From Plasmodium relictum (taxonomy: Eukaryota > Apicomplexa > Aconoidasida > Haemosporida > Plasmodiidae): a DNA stretch of 64,000 bases. This document shows positions 35,224 through 45,009 of the stretch, one piece after another. The position numbers and the translations under genes are program-made. Every line of letters starts with the position of its first letter. The first letter of the stretch is position 1. The notes under the pieces are model-generated. The model ran no database searches, was not told where the DNA came from, and saw nothing but the letters and a program-made list of their open reading frames with translations. The stretch spans positions 434,001 to 498,000 of the forward strand of contig NC_041692.1 of NCBI RefSeq assembly GCF_900005765.1, read 5' to 3'.

Positions 35224-36618
35224 TTAAAGTCTTGGTTTTGTTTCTAAAGAAATATTAGAAATCTTTTTGAGTGCTTGTAATCTTCCTTTGTTTCCTATTC
35301 TTATGTTCATTAATCCTTTTTTATTAATTGGGTAAAGAGTATGAGTTATTCCCTTGTAATAATATGGCTTATAGTCATATTGATATGAACTAGGTTCTCC
35401 TGAATTTTTATAAACAAGAAATGGATTTGGCTCAACAACTCGGGATGCTCTCCATTTGAATGGTCTAATATTACTGTAATAATTTTGATATTTTCTCCTG
35501 ATTATTCCATGGTATTTTTTAAAAGAAATTTTACTTTGTTTTCTACAAAAATAAACTACATTGGATGGTATTTCTAAAAGTCTTCTATTTACAATATTCC
35601 AATATTTTGGAGCAGGAATTACTTTTTTATGAGGCAAATAATTTCTTGATACTTCTTCAAGTGCTTCACTGAGTATTTTGCATGTATTTAAATCTTTATC
35701 AACAAAAGAAATAGAATTTAAATTATATATAGGAATTGTACTATTCAACTGTAATAATGCTTCAGTAGATTCTTCAATAAGAATGTTACTAGAAGAATTT
35801 GGTGTATACCCATATATCCCTGACGCTATATTTGGTAAAATAATAGAAGAAATACATAATTCATTTAATTGCCTTAATGCATTAGAAAAAGAATATCTTA
35901 ACTTATTAGAAGATATATAACAATTTCCTTGCCAGAAATAAGGCATAATTAAAAAAGCTAATAATTTAACTTTATCACTAACACTATGTGGTTTTGTTAG
36001 TATTAGATCACCTGTTTGTAATGTTTTTGAATTCTCTATTAATTCTTTAAATCTCTTTTCATTATTCATAGCTTCTGAACCATTTAAATATTCTTCTTTA
36101 TGTTCATTTAGTATTTCTATTCTTTTTTTCACTAAATTCTTAATAGATACAAAAATTTCTTTTACTAAATGTTTTCCTCCCTTTTGCAATATATATGCAC
36201 CAAATCCACTTAATGGTATGAAATTAGAAACCATTGGTATTAACATACAGTCACTTTCTTCTTCAATTATGTCATTATGTATTATTTTTATTGTTCCAAA
36301 TTCATTTAATATCATATTTTTCATTTCATATTGATATTTGTCTTTTATTAAATTCATATCTAATAAATCTTCTTCATCTTTTTCATATTCCTTATTTTCT
36401 CTTTTAAAGAATAAGTCATTTATTTCACTTTTTTTATTAGGGAATATTTCTTTCATTACACTTCTATTCTTTCCTTCTAGTATATCTAATGATCTAATAT
36501 AATCAATGTGATACTTTAAAGCTCTTTCATTTATTAACTTCAATTTTTTGTTTAAGTATGAACTACCAAAATTTCTTTTATCAAACGATAAAACTTTTAT
36601 CAATTTATTTATTTTCAT
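35224..36618 (-). CDS. Macro (ADP-ribose-binding) domain protein with long basic C-terminal tail
   Basis: 464 residues, single exon. Residues ~105-325 look like a macro domain: FGTIKIIHNDIIEEESDCML (the opening strand and D-I...D loop), the phosphate-binding GFGAYILQKGG loop at 138-148, LQTGDLILTKP after an insert, and IILPNIASGIYGYTPNSSSN, the second ligand loop (family form 'P-x-I-S-T-G-x-Y-G-Y'). Macro domains bind or hydrolyse ADP-ribose derivatives. Residues 1-60 are basic and could include organelle targeting. The last ~130 residues are basic and Tyr/Arg/Pro-rich (for example IIRRKYQNYYSNIRPFKWRA) and match no domain I know. They look like RNA- or ribosome-contacting sequence, which is inference. 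Because of the inserts, catalytic activity cannot be judged. Confidence 0.78.
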   Translation of the reverse strand: MKINKLIKVLSFDKRNFGSSYLNKKLKLINERALKYHIDYIRSLDILEGKNRSVMKEIFPNKKSEINDLFFKRENKEYEKDEEDLLDMNLIKDKYQYEMKNMILNEFGTIKIIHNDIIEEESDCMLIPMVSNFIPLSGFGAYILQKGGKHLVKEIFVSIKNLVKKRIEILNEHKEEYLNGSEAMNNEKRFKELIENSKTLQTGDLILTKPHSVSDKVKLLAFLIMPYFWQGNCYISSNKLRYSFSNALRQLNELCISSIILPNIASGIYGYTPNSSSNILIEESTEALLQLNSTIPIYNLNSISFVDKDLNTCKILSEALEEVSRNYLPHKKVIPAPKYWNIVNRRLLEIPSNVVYFCRKQSKISFKKYHGIIRRKYQNYYSNIRPFKWRASRVVEPNPFLVYKNSGEPSSYQYDYKPYYYKGITHTLYPINKKGLMNIRIGNKGRLQALKKISNISLETKPRL

Positions 36619-37419
36619 TATTTCTTAAACATTATTTTCTTCTTTTCAAAAAATCATACTACTCTATTTTGGAAAATGTCAATAATATTTTATAAAAACA
36701 TATTTAGCAATAAAATTCTTCTTTATAAATATATACCTTATTTTGCTATATATCATAAAAAAAAAAGAATTAAAGATAAAAAAAATTATAATTTTTTGTT
36801 AAAATCCTTTTTTTTTTTTTTTTTATTATTTCTTTATTATTTTATATATCATCTTAAAAATATAATTTTTTTTTTTTTTTTTTTTTTTTTGTAACATTTA
36901 AGAAAGAAAAAAAAAATAGATGTAAATTGTTATTGTTCATTTATACTTTTTTTTTATATATCATTATTTCTTTCTATGAATATTTTAACAAAATCATATG
37001 TATACCATAATTTATTTTTTTTATGTTTTATTTAAAAGTAAAATATTTAAAGAAAAAAAGAAAAAAGAAATTTTCTTTCAAAAAGATGATAATTATCATT
37101 TAAAATTTTTAACATTTTATTAATTGAAAAAAATCACAAGGTGTTGTAAGAATAAAAAAATAAAATATTAGAAAATATTTTATTACTTAAAAAAAAAAAA
37201 ATAAGGAAAATGATAAATTTAGAAAAAAATGAGAACAAATAAATATTTTACAGAAATTGAAAATAATAATATTTAAAAAATGCTCAGTGTTATATAAAAT
37301 GTGTATGATTTTAATATTAACAAGATAATCATTTTATTATATAAAATATTATATAAAAAAGTTTAAAATTTAATAAAATATGCACTATATATTTTTTGTC
37401 TTTCCTAATAATTATGGTT
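36619..37419. other. Intergenic, poly-T rich
   Basis: 800 bp between two minus-strand genes. It contains the presumed promoter of the macro-domain gene next to 36619 and the 3' flank of the IF1-like gene. It has long poly-T runs near 36810 and 36870-36890. A plus-strand frame 36676-36894 ends in poly-Phe codons and was not accepted as a gene. Confidence 0.5.
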
Positions 37420-37967
37420 CTACTGATCTAACATCTTCCTATATCCATTTAATTCAAATACTTTAATCAAATCTCTTATAAGATTATTATTTACTCCTTT
37501 TACTCCATGTTTTGAAAAAACCAGAGATAAATCATTTGATAAATTCCCTACTCCACTTTCGACATCAGTTAATTCATAATCGGGGTTAAGATTAGGATTA
37601 TTTTTAAGTAAATTTCTTAATAATGCTTCATCTATATATGCATATAAAAAAAAATATATTATAAAAATATTCATATTACATAAAAATTATTGTGTATACT
37701 TTTTTATATGATTACAATTAAAAGAAACAATAGTAAGGCAAAAAAAAAAAAAAAATAGAATAAAATAAAATAAAGACTTATAAAAATAGAATTAGAAAAA
37801 AAATGATAACCTTCTTTTTTAAAATAAACAGTTTCTTCTGCTGTTCTATTAGTATCTAAAAATTTAACTCCTCCAAAATTCCTTTGATACATTAAATTTA
37901 TCATGTTAACAAATTTGCTATTTGATTTATTTTTAATAAAGATATTCCTAGTAATTGAAAGTATCAT
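37420..37967 (-). CDS. Small mitochondrial protein resembling ATP synthase inhibitor IF1 (two exons)
   Basis: Exon 1 is 37967-37811 and ends at a GTTATC donor. Exon 2 is 37631-37420 after a CATATATAG acceptor. The junction is phase 1, the split codon encodes Asp53, and the product is 122 residues. The N-terminus (MILSITRNIFIKNKSNSKFV) is basic, hydroxylated and lacks acidic residues, like a mitochondrial presequence. Residues 43-62, AEETVYFKKEDEALLRNLL, fit the IF1 inhibitory helix pattern (A-E-E-x-Y-F-x-K-x-x-x-x-x-L-x-x-L), preceded by a Gly-Gly turn as in other IF1s. IF1 blocks ATP hydrolysis by mitochondrial F1-ATPase. The last ~55 residues (EL-TDVESGVGNL...KHGVKGVNN) are not the usual long IF1 coiled coil, so a different mitochondrial function is possible. 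The two-exon structure is well supported; the IF1 assignment is moderate. Confidence 0.6.
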
Positions 37968-38516
37968 TTTCTTAGCTATATTTTAATCTCTTAAAAAAAA
38001 AAAAGAAAAATTTCTGTATTTTTTAATGTAAATATAAAGCTATCTATATTTTTATAAAGTATGTAAAAAATATTGCTATATTTTAAATGAAATAGTCATA
38101 TTCCACAAATAATAAATTATTTTAAAGTAAGAATATAATTTTAATTAAATATAAAAATTATAAAAAGGGAATGTACATTTTTTTATGTTAATTCAAGAAT
38201 ATTTCATTTCATAAGCACATCATTAAAACTTTTTTTTAATAATTAGATGATAATAATTTTTTCAAAAAGGGGTATCAAAATTATAATTTTTTTATTTTGT
38301 GAATAAATTTCATTTTTTTTTTTTCTTTTTTTCTTTTTATTTTTTGTAAAAATTGTACTTTAAAAGAAAAACTTTATAAAAAATTGTTTATAAAAAAAAA
38401 AAAAAAAAACAAATTTTTTTATAAATAATGAGTGTTTTGATTAAAAAAAAAAAAAAAAAAGAGTATAATACTCATAATTTTTATAAGTTACACATTTATA
38501 TAAAAGAAAAAAATAA
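37968..38516. other. Intergenic between IF1-like and p24 genes
   Basis: About 550 bp of A/T homopolymer-rich sequence: promoter side of the IF1-like gene and 3' flank of the p24 gene. No ORF or RNA gene was seen. Confidence 0.5.
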
Positions 38517-39478
38517 TCAAACAATAGTTTTTATTTCAAAGAAGGATTTTATATAATATATATGGATTAGTGTTAGTATAATTAGTAAAACAATTTGTAT
38601 TTCTGACCAAAGAATTAATTTTGAATTAATTTTTTCGTTAAATTGTTTATATAAATGAGCTTTTTCCATCATTCTTTCTTGTTCATCATATACTTCTAAA
38701 AACTATGAAGTAAAAAATAAAATACATAAATTTAAATCAATTTTTAAAGATAATAATTAGGGTATATACTTATATATAAATGATTTAAATAATTAGTTGA
38801 ATAAATAAATAAAATGTTATACATAATGTATAAATATAATCTGTTTTTCATACCTTTTCATATAAATCATATGCTTCATCATTTATATTTTGCACATCAT
38901 CAACTGTGCTTAATTCAGATTCATTTACTCCATGGACTTCTTTTACTCTTAGATTAAATATAATTGTTAAATCAACGTTACTTTTATTCTCATAACAAAA
39001 AGAATGCATACCAGATGTTGTAGCCTTTTTTTTTTTTTTTTGTTATTTTAAAATATGATAAAGAAAGAGAAAATGTAAATATATATATATACATATATGT
39101 ATTAAAATATATATATATATATATCTTTTTTATTTTACCTGAAACTCAAATTTATCTTGGTTGTTTGTTGATTTAAATAAATACTCATTTTTTTTATTTT
39201 GATTATTCAAAATAGTTATAATACAAGATGCGTTTGTGTCAATTATTTCATATGATCTAGTAAATATATATATAAAAGATAAAAATGAAACAAAGAAAAA
39301 ATAAAATAAAATTTTTTTTACTATTTCTTTACCCAACAATAATATTTTTTGTTTCAGCTTTAAAATGAAAACAGTCTTTTTCATGTGACATTATCGTAAA
39401 ATGTGTACAACATATTTTTTGAAATTTTAATAGCAAAAAAAGAAAAATAAATATATGATTATATTTTAAAAAAATCAT
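38517..39478 (-). CDS. p24/emp24 family (GOLD domain) ER-Golgi cargo receptor, four exons
   Basis: Exons are 39478-39333, 39256-39139, 39024-38854 and 38702-38517. Junction phases are 2, 0 and 0, all introns are GT..AG, and the product is 206 residues. It starts with a signal peptide (MIFLKYNHIFIFLFLLLKFQ), then EKDCFHFKAETKNIIVGSYE, the family's C-x-x-x...G-x-Y start of the GOLD domain. MHSFCYENKSNVDLTIIF is the family's second-Cys region ('H-x-F-C-F-x-N'). A charged helical stem leads to one membrane segment (~180-196) and a short cytosolic tail SFFEIKTIV, with the Phe-Phe at 199-200 typical of p24 COPII/COPI sorting signals. p24 proteins cycle between ER and Golgi in the early secretory pathway. 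The longest simple frame here (39130-39384) is misleading because it reads through intron 1 in another frame. Confidence 0.9.
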
Positions 39479-40185
39479 CTTCCAATTTAAAATTTTAGAT
39501 ATATGTTTTCTTAGATAAGTTTAATAATACTAATATATACAGTAGTATTTTAATATGCTCTAAGTAATATAGCCTTATTCCATGTATTTAATAAAAATTT
39601 ATAAGTTTATTTCTTTTTTATTATTGTAAATTTTGTTCTTCAAATTTTAGAAATTTTCTTTTTCTTCTGAAATAAGCAATCTTACTTAAAAATTAATATT
39701 TAATTATATCAATTGAGAAAAAATTAAATATATAAAAAATAATCATTTTAAAACATTTTCTCTTAATATATATAAAAACAATAAAGTATAATTATTCTTT
39801 TTACATATATTTTTTTAAAGTAGCGTATGCATCTTATTTTATAAAATTAAAAAACAGGTATTTGTGTATCTAACATTAATACAAATAAAAAAAAAAAAAT
39901 ATAATTTATATAAAAATAAATATATGCATATATATTTTTAATAAGAAAAATAACATTCAAAAGTAGATACTTTTAATTTTTTTTTTTTTTAAATTTTGTG
40001 ATTTTTACTGTTTTCTTTTATTGAATAACATTAATAAATAAATTATTTAACTTTTTAAAAAAAATAAAGAAATTTTTTTAGATTCTTCTCTATATTTTGA
40101 AGGAATTAAGTATATTATACAAATATTTATGCATAAGCAAATATTAAATATAAATTTTTTAGAGTAATTTAAAGAGTCATTCGAA
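39479..40185. promoter_or_regulatory. Divergent intergenic promoter region (p24 / LipL1)
   Basis: 707 bp between the start codons of two divergent genes, so it should contain both promoters. It is A/T-rich with no site that I can assign to a named factor. Confidence 0.5.
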
Positions 40186-41418
40186 ATGAAAAGAATATTT
40201 CATTATTTAAAAAGATGTTATACAAATGAAACAAAAAACACTGGCCCTATTATTTTAATTTCAAATAATCAAAATATCCATTTTAATTTATCTTTGGAAA
40301 ACTTTCTATTAAATAATTACAGTGATCTATTAAAATATTTAAATGTAAATACAATTGAAAAATTTAATGAGCCTGTTTTATTTTTATGGAGAAATAACAA
40401 ATCCATTATAATAGGTAAAAATCAAAATATATGGAGTGAATGTGATTTAAAAAATATAAAAAATGATGATGTGTTAGTAGCTCGAAGATTTACTGGTGGT
40501 GGGGCAGTTTATCATGATTTAGGAAACTTGTGTTTTACTTTTTTAAATAGTAACATAAATACTTCAAATAATTTCACTATTATTTTAAATACTTTAAAAA
40601 ATCATTTTAATATTAATGCAAAAACTCAAGGAAGAAATGATATAACTGTAAATGATCAAAAATGTTCAGGTTCTGCTTTTAAAAAAATTAGGGATGTTTT
40701 TTTACATCATGGAACAATTTTAGTTAATTTAGAAAAAAATGTTTTAAATAAATACTTAACACCTGATAAAATAAAATATATTAAACATGGTGTATCTAGT
40801 ATTAATGCTAGAACAATAAATTTAAAAGAGGTAAATTCTAATATTACTTGTGAAAATTTATGTATAGCATTAATGAAGGAATTCATAAAATTCTATAAGA
40901 AAGATAATACTAAAGAGAATTATACAATGAATGAAATTAATAATGAGGATAATAAAATAGTAAATAAGAATAATAATGAACAACAAGATATATTGGTTAA
41001 TCAAAATAACTTACATTATTTAATTAATAATAATGATATTGTTGCAAATAACTTAAATATTCATTATATAGATAAAAATACTAATATTACAAAAAATCCT
41101 CAATTTCTTAAATTTTTTAATTTACTAAAAGATTGGGATTGGTGTTATGGTAAAACACCAAAATTTCAAAACAGAATATGTAAGCAATTCAGTTTCGGAA
41201 AAATAGAAATATTTTTTGATGTGTCTAATGGTTTAATAAAAGATGGAAATATTTTTTCTGATTGTTTAGATATCAATTTGATAGATCAATTAAAATCAAT
41301 TTTTAATAATGACATTAAGTATTCGAAAGAAGACATAAAAACGTTCTTACAAAATTTAAATGTAGAAAATAAAAATTCATTAGAAGAAATTACAACATGG
41401 ATATTAAAGGAATTGTAA
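40186..41418 (+). CDS. LipL1: Lipoate-protein ligase 1 (mitochondrial)
   Basis: 410 residues, single exon. It activates scavenged lipoate with ATP and attaches it to lipoyl domains of mitochondrial proteins (GCVH and the alpha-ketoacid dehydrogenases). The N-terminus (MKRIFHYLKRCYTNETK) is a basic presequence-like stretch. The cofactor-transferase fold is marked by RRFTGGGAVYHDLGNLCFTF (from residue 100), GRNDITVNDQKCSGSAF with the expected lipoyl-AMP-binding Lys at 159, and HHGTILVN shortly after. The C-terminal accessory domain begins with DWDWCYGKTPKF. A ~60-residue Asn-rich insert (about 245-305) separates the two domains. Length matches my recollection of P. falciparum LipL1 (about 408), which lies near TERT on chromosome 13, and its position here agrees with that. 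Confidence 0.93.
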   Translation: MKRIFHYLKRCYTNETKNTGPIILISNNQNIHFNLSLENFLLNNYSDLLKYLNVNTIEKFNEPVLFLWRNNKSIIIGKNQNIWSECDLKNIKNDDVLVARRFTGGGAVYHDLGNLCFTFLNSNINTSNNFTIILNTLKNHFNINAKTQGRNDITVNDQKCSGSAFKKIRDVFLHHGTILVNLEKNVLNKYLTPDKIKYIKHGVSSINARTINLKEVNSNITCENLCIALMKEFIKFYKKDNTKENYTMNEINNEDNKIVNKNNNEQQDILVNQNNLHYLINNNDIVANNLNIHYIDKNTNITKNPQFLKFFNLLKDWDWCYGKTPKFQNRICKQFSFGKIEIFFDVSNGLIKDGNIFSDCLDINLIDQLKSIFNNDIKYSKEDIKTFLQNLNVENKNSLEEITTWILKEL

Positions 41419-42270
41419 ACATATATATATATAAATATATATTTTGATTATTCCAATATAAATTTTATTAATTTTTAAAAAATACTAATTTTCTTTAATT
41501 GTGTTTCATTTATATAATGTACGTTCATCTTGATCTTTTCATTTATTTTAATATTAATATTGTCCTGGTATTTTATTAATACCTTTTTATTTTAAAATGT
41601 TTGTCATATTATTTTTCTCTTTCTTCTTTTTTTATGTAAATTTAAAATTTTAAATAATTAGTTTTTATGAATATATATATATAATTTAATTATTTATTTC
41701 AAAAATTAATTTTTTTTATTAGTTCACTTTACATGAAAAAAAAATACAAAAAAAGAAAAAAAAAGAGACAGTGAGCATATATAAATTTATAATTTTATTT
41801 TTTCAAATATCAATAAAATTAAAAAAACCAAAAAAAAAAAAAAAAATAATATATAAAATGAAAGAATAAAACATCAGAGAATTTATATATATATATTTTA
41901 TTTTAAAGAAAAATAAGATAATATTTTTAATGTTGTATTCTAAGGATTCTACTTATTATATTTTGTTCTTTGAATAAATAATTATCATCATTTCAATTAT
42001 TGATATGCCTATGCACATTTGAAAATTTCGTGAAAAGTATAAGTTCATATAAACGGTATATTCCATTTAAGTTATTATTATTATTATTTAAATATTATTA
42101 GCATACTTATTCCAGTGTTTGCTTAAATATATTTTTAAATTCCTTATAAGACTTCAATAATGTTTTAATTATTACTTTCATTTATATCATCTTTTATTTA
42201 ACTTTTTTTTTTTTTTTTTTCTTGTCTTTTTTCCTATATTTTCTTCTACATTTTTTTTTGTATTATAATT
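41419..42270. other. Convergent intergenic region (LipL1 / pinin-domain gene)
   Basis: About 850 bp with two 3' flanks, (TA)n and poly-A/T runs. A patch around 41940-42060 is less biased in composition but carries no ORF. No RNA gene was seen. Confidence 0.45.
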
Positions 42271-44187
42271 TTATTTTTTTTCTATATTTGGTATCAAGTT
42301 TTCATTTGAATTACCTTTTATTTTATTTTTACTATTCTCTTTTACATCTTCATCTGGATTGTCTTTTACAGTATTTTTACTATGCTCTTTCACAACTTCA
42401 TTTGAATCATCTTCTTCCTTTTTATTAACTTTTTCATGTGAGTTTTTTTTTATTTTTTCTTTTACTTTTTTGTTTAAGTTTTCTTTTATAGTAATATTCT
42501 GATAATCATTATCAGCATTTTTATTAATACAGCCACCCTCTAAATTACTTTCTTCATTCTTATCATTATTTAGTATAAATTCTTTATTATTATTATCTTC
42601 ATTATTTTGTTTTATTTCTTCTGTAGAGTTATTTTCATTTTTATATTCTATGTTGTTTTCGTTTTCATTTAAATCATTTTTTTCTTTTTCATTTAAATCA
42701 TTTTTTTCTTTTTCATTTAAATCATTTTTTTCTTTTTCATTCAAATCATTTTTTTCTTTTTCGTTTAAATCACTTTTTTCTTTTTCATTTAAATCATTTT
42801 TTTCTTTTTCATTCAAATCATTTTTTTCTTTTTCGTTTAAATCATTTTTTTCTTTTTCATTCAAATCATTTTTTTCTTTTTCGTTTAAATCACTTTTTTC
42901 TTTTTCATTCAAATCATTTTTTTCTTTTTCGTTTAAATCATTTTTTTCTTTTTCACTGTTGTTATTTTCAAATACATTATCTGATATTTTATTTTTTTTT
43001 TCTACTTTTTTTTTTAATTCTTGAAATTGATCTAACCAATTTTCTTCCTTGAAATTGACTTCGTAATTTGTTGATTTTATAGCATTAATTTTTTTTTTAA
43101 TAAAATTTTCTGTATTCTTTTGTAGAATTTTTGTTTTCTCGTTAAATTTCAAAGGACACCAGAATATTGTTGGATAAGTATTAGTACTAATAAAATTCTT
43201 CATTTTATCATAATGATTAATTAAATTTAATTTCATTAATTTTCCTTCATCATGTTTTATACTTTTTTCAATTTTTTTTATATCTTTAACATAAGCAATT
43301 ATTTTTTTTTCCATATCTTCTAATTCACTTTTTTCAAAATTTTTCTTTTCTTCTTTTATTTTTTCTTCAACCTTTTTGCTTTGCAAATGATGTTGTATTA
43401 CTGTTTTACTGCTTTTTTCTTGTTCTAGTGCATCTTTAGCTTTTTTTAAGTGATCAAATAATCCTATTTGTAGTAACCTTTTATTCCTAGTTACTGTTGA
43501 TTCATCTTCTTCTAATTTTGGCTGTAACAAAAAAAAAAAAAAAAAAACATTAATAATCATTTAAATAATAAAGTATTTTTATCATTTATTAGCTTCCTTA
43601 TATATATTCATCTATATATCCATATACATATGTATATATTATTATTTTTTTTTACCCTTTTTTCTATTTTAAAATCAGGCAAATTATCCTATAAACACAA
43701 CAAATAAACAAAAAAAAAATATGAGAATAATATATAATAATAATGAATACATATTAAAGTTAACCCAAAATATGTTACATATTTCATATACTATTATTAT
43801 CTATTTGTTTCTGTTTTATTTTAATAATTATTTTTTATATGCTTACTAAATATTCACTTGAATGCATCCTTTTCTGCTTCGTTTTATTATTATTTTCATC
43901 TCTATCATCTATAGATAAAAAAATTTTAAATAAAAAATATAAAATGTAATGAATAATATTTTTAAATAGTAATTTGCCATTAAGTAAAAACAAATAGCTA
44001 TTTCTATTTAAAAATGAATTTTAAGAAAATAAAAAAGTAATTTAGAATATCCTTAATAATTACCTGAAGATAAGTAAGTTAATCTATTTAAATAATTTAC
44101 TATTTTTGATTTAATTACATCTCTTTCAAAATAGCACTTTCTTATATTTAATTTCAGTTTATCTTCTTCTAATAAATAATCTTTCAT
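42271..44187 (-). CDS. Pinin/SDK/MemA-domain protein, four exons, with C-terminal octapeptide repeats
   Basis: Exons are 44187-44064, 43908-43847, 43688-43656 and 43521-42271. Junctions are phase 1, 0 and 0, and the product is 489 residues. The N-terminal region is a charged helix (MKDYLLEEDKLKLNIRKC). Residues ~84-240 form the pinin-type domain, starting TRNKRLLQIGLFDHLKKAK, the counterpart of the family's 'T-R-x-x-R-x-x-x-L-L-x-G-T-L-x-x-F', followed by a long Glu/Lys coiled coil. Residues ~258-355 are twelve copies of an N-D-L-N-E-K-E-K-type octapeptide, and the tail is acidic with shorter imperfect repeats. Pinin-family proteins act with the exon-junction/splicing apparatus in the nucleus; that role is inferred. 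The naive long frame begins with poly-Phe codons that belong to intron 3. Confidence 0.82.
42667..42955 (-). repeat. Twelve tandem 24-bp repeats encoding (N/S)DLNEKEK
   Basis: About twelve near-identical 24-bp units in the coding sequence of the pinin-domain gene. Two copies begin S-D and the last ends N-E-N. Third-position differences (cat/cgt, att/ttt) are shared between groups of units, which suggests expansion by unequal exchange of multi-unit blocks. Confidence 0.95.
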
Positions 44188-45009
44188 TTTATATTTAATA
44201 TAATACTTATATATATTTGTATTATAATACTTTTTTTTTTTTTTTTTTAAGTTATATTTTTATTTATTTATTTTTTTCTTTTATTTATTCTTTTTTTCTT
44301 TTCTTTTTTTTTTTTTTTTATTAAACTTATTACACTTTATAACGTTAATATTTAATAGAGACTATAGGCTTTCAAAAAAAAAATATATATATATATATAT
44401 CATATACCATGTATATTTATAATATTTTTCATTAATTAAAAAGAAAAAATAAATAAACTAAAATCTATGTGTAAAAATGAAAAGTAAAGAAATTTAAAAA
44501 GATAATTTATTGTAAATTAAAAGAAAGATTTTTTTTTAAAATAACAGTTTTTTTTCTTTTTTTTTCAAATATTTCTTAATAATGATTTCTCTTTCCATGT
44601 AATTTTTTTTTTCATATATCAATTAGATTTCAAGAAACAAATTAAGAAAATGTTTTGGATTTATATTTTTAATACAATGAAAAGGATATATAAAAAATTG
44701 AAAAAAAAATTTTATATTTTTTAATTAGTAGTTTTAATATTTTTAATATTCAAAATGAATTAATATACATGAAATAAAATAAAAGATAAAAATATAAATT
44801 TTTAACATAATTCTTTTCTATGCATAGAAAAGTAAATGTAGTTTTTTATGTTAAAAAAATAAAAAATGAAGAAAATCTAGGAGAATATACATGTATATAA
44901 GCATAACATGTGTTATAAATATATATTTTATCTTTTTTAAAGGGAAATGAAAATATATTTAAAAAGAAAAAAAAAAAAAAAATACATTTGAAATTTATAT
45001 ATTAATTAT
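44188..45009. promoter_or_regulatory. Intergenic: pinin-gene promoter / ubiquitin-like gene 3' flank, with 20-bp palindrome
   Basis: About 820 bp between two minus-strand genes. Contents are long poly-T runs just upstream of the pinin start (44230-44320), a (TA)n tract near 44386, and a perfect 20-bp palindrome CTTTTCTATGCATAGAAAAG at 44813-44832 centred on ATGCAT. The palindrome is a plausible dimeric protein-binding site, but nothing shows that it is used. Confidence 0.5.

Noticed and set aside
36676-36894. 72-codon plus-strand ORF just upstream of the macro-domain gene
   Set aside because: The second half is poly-Phe/Leu from homopolymer T and nothing resembles a domain or splice partner. 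More likely promoter or 5' UTR sequence.
42650-43024. Plus-strand Phe/Ser/Lys-rich repeat frame, and the 24-bp array as a possible CRISPR
   Set aside because: It is the antisense of the octapeptide repeats in the pinin-domain gene. The units are directly abutting with no unique spacers, in a eukaryotic coding sequence.
43521-43560. N-terminal poly-Phe leader of the long pinin frame as a signal or membrane segment
   Set aside because: It is the pyrimidine-rich 3' end of intron 3; the exon begins at 43521 in phase with upstream exons.
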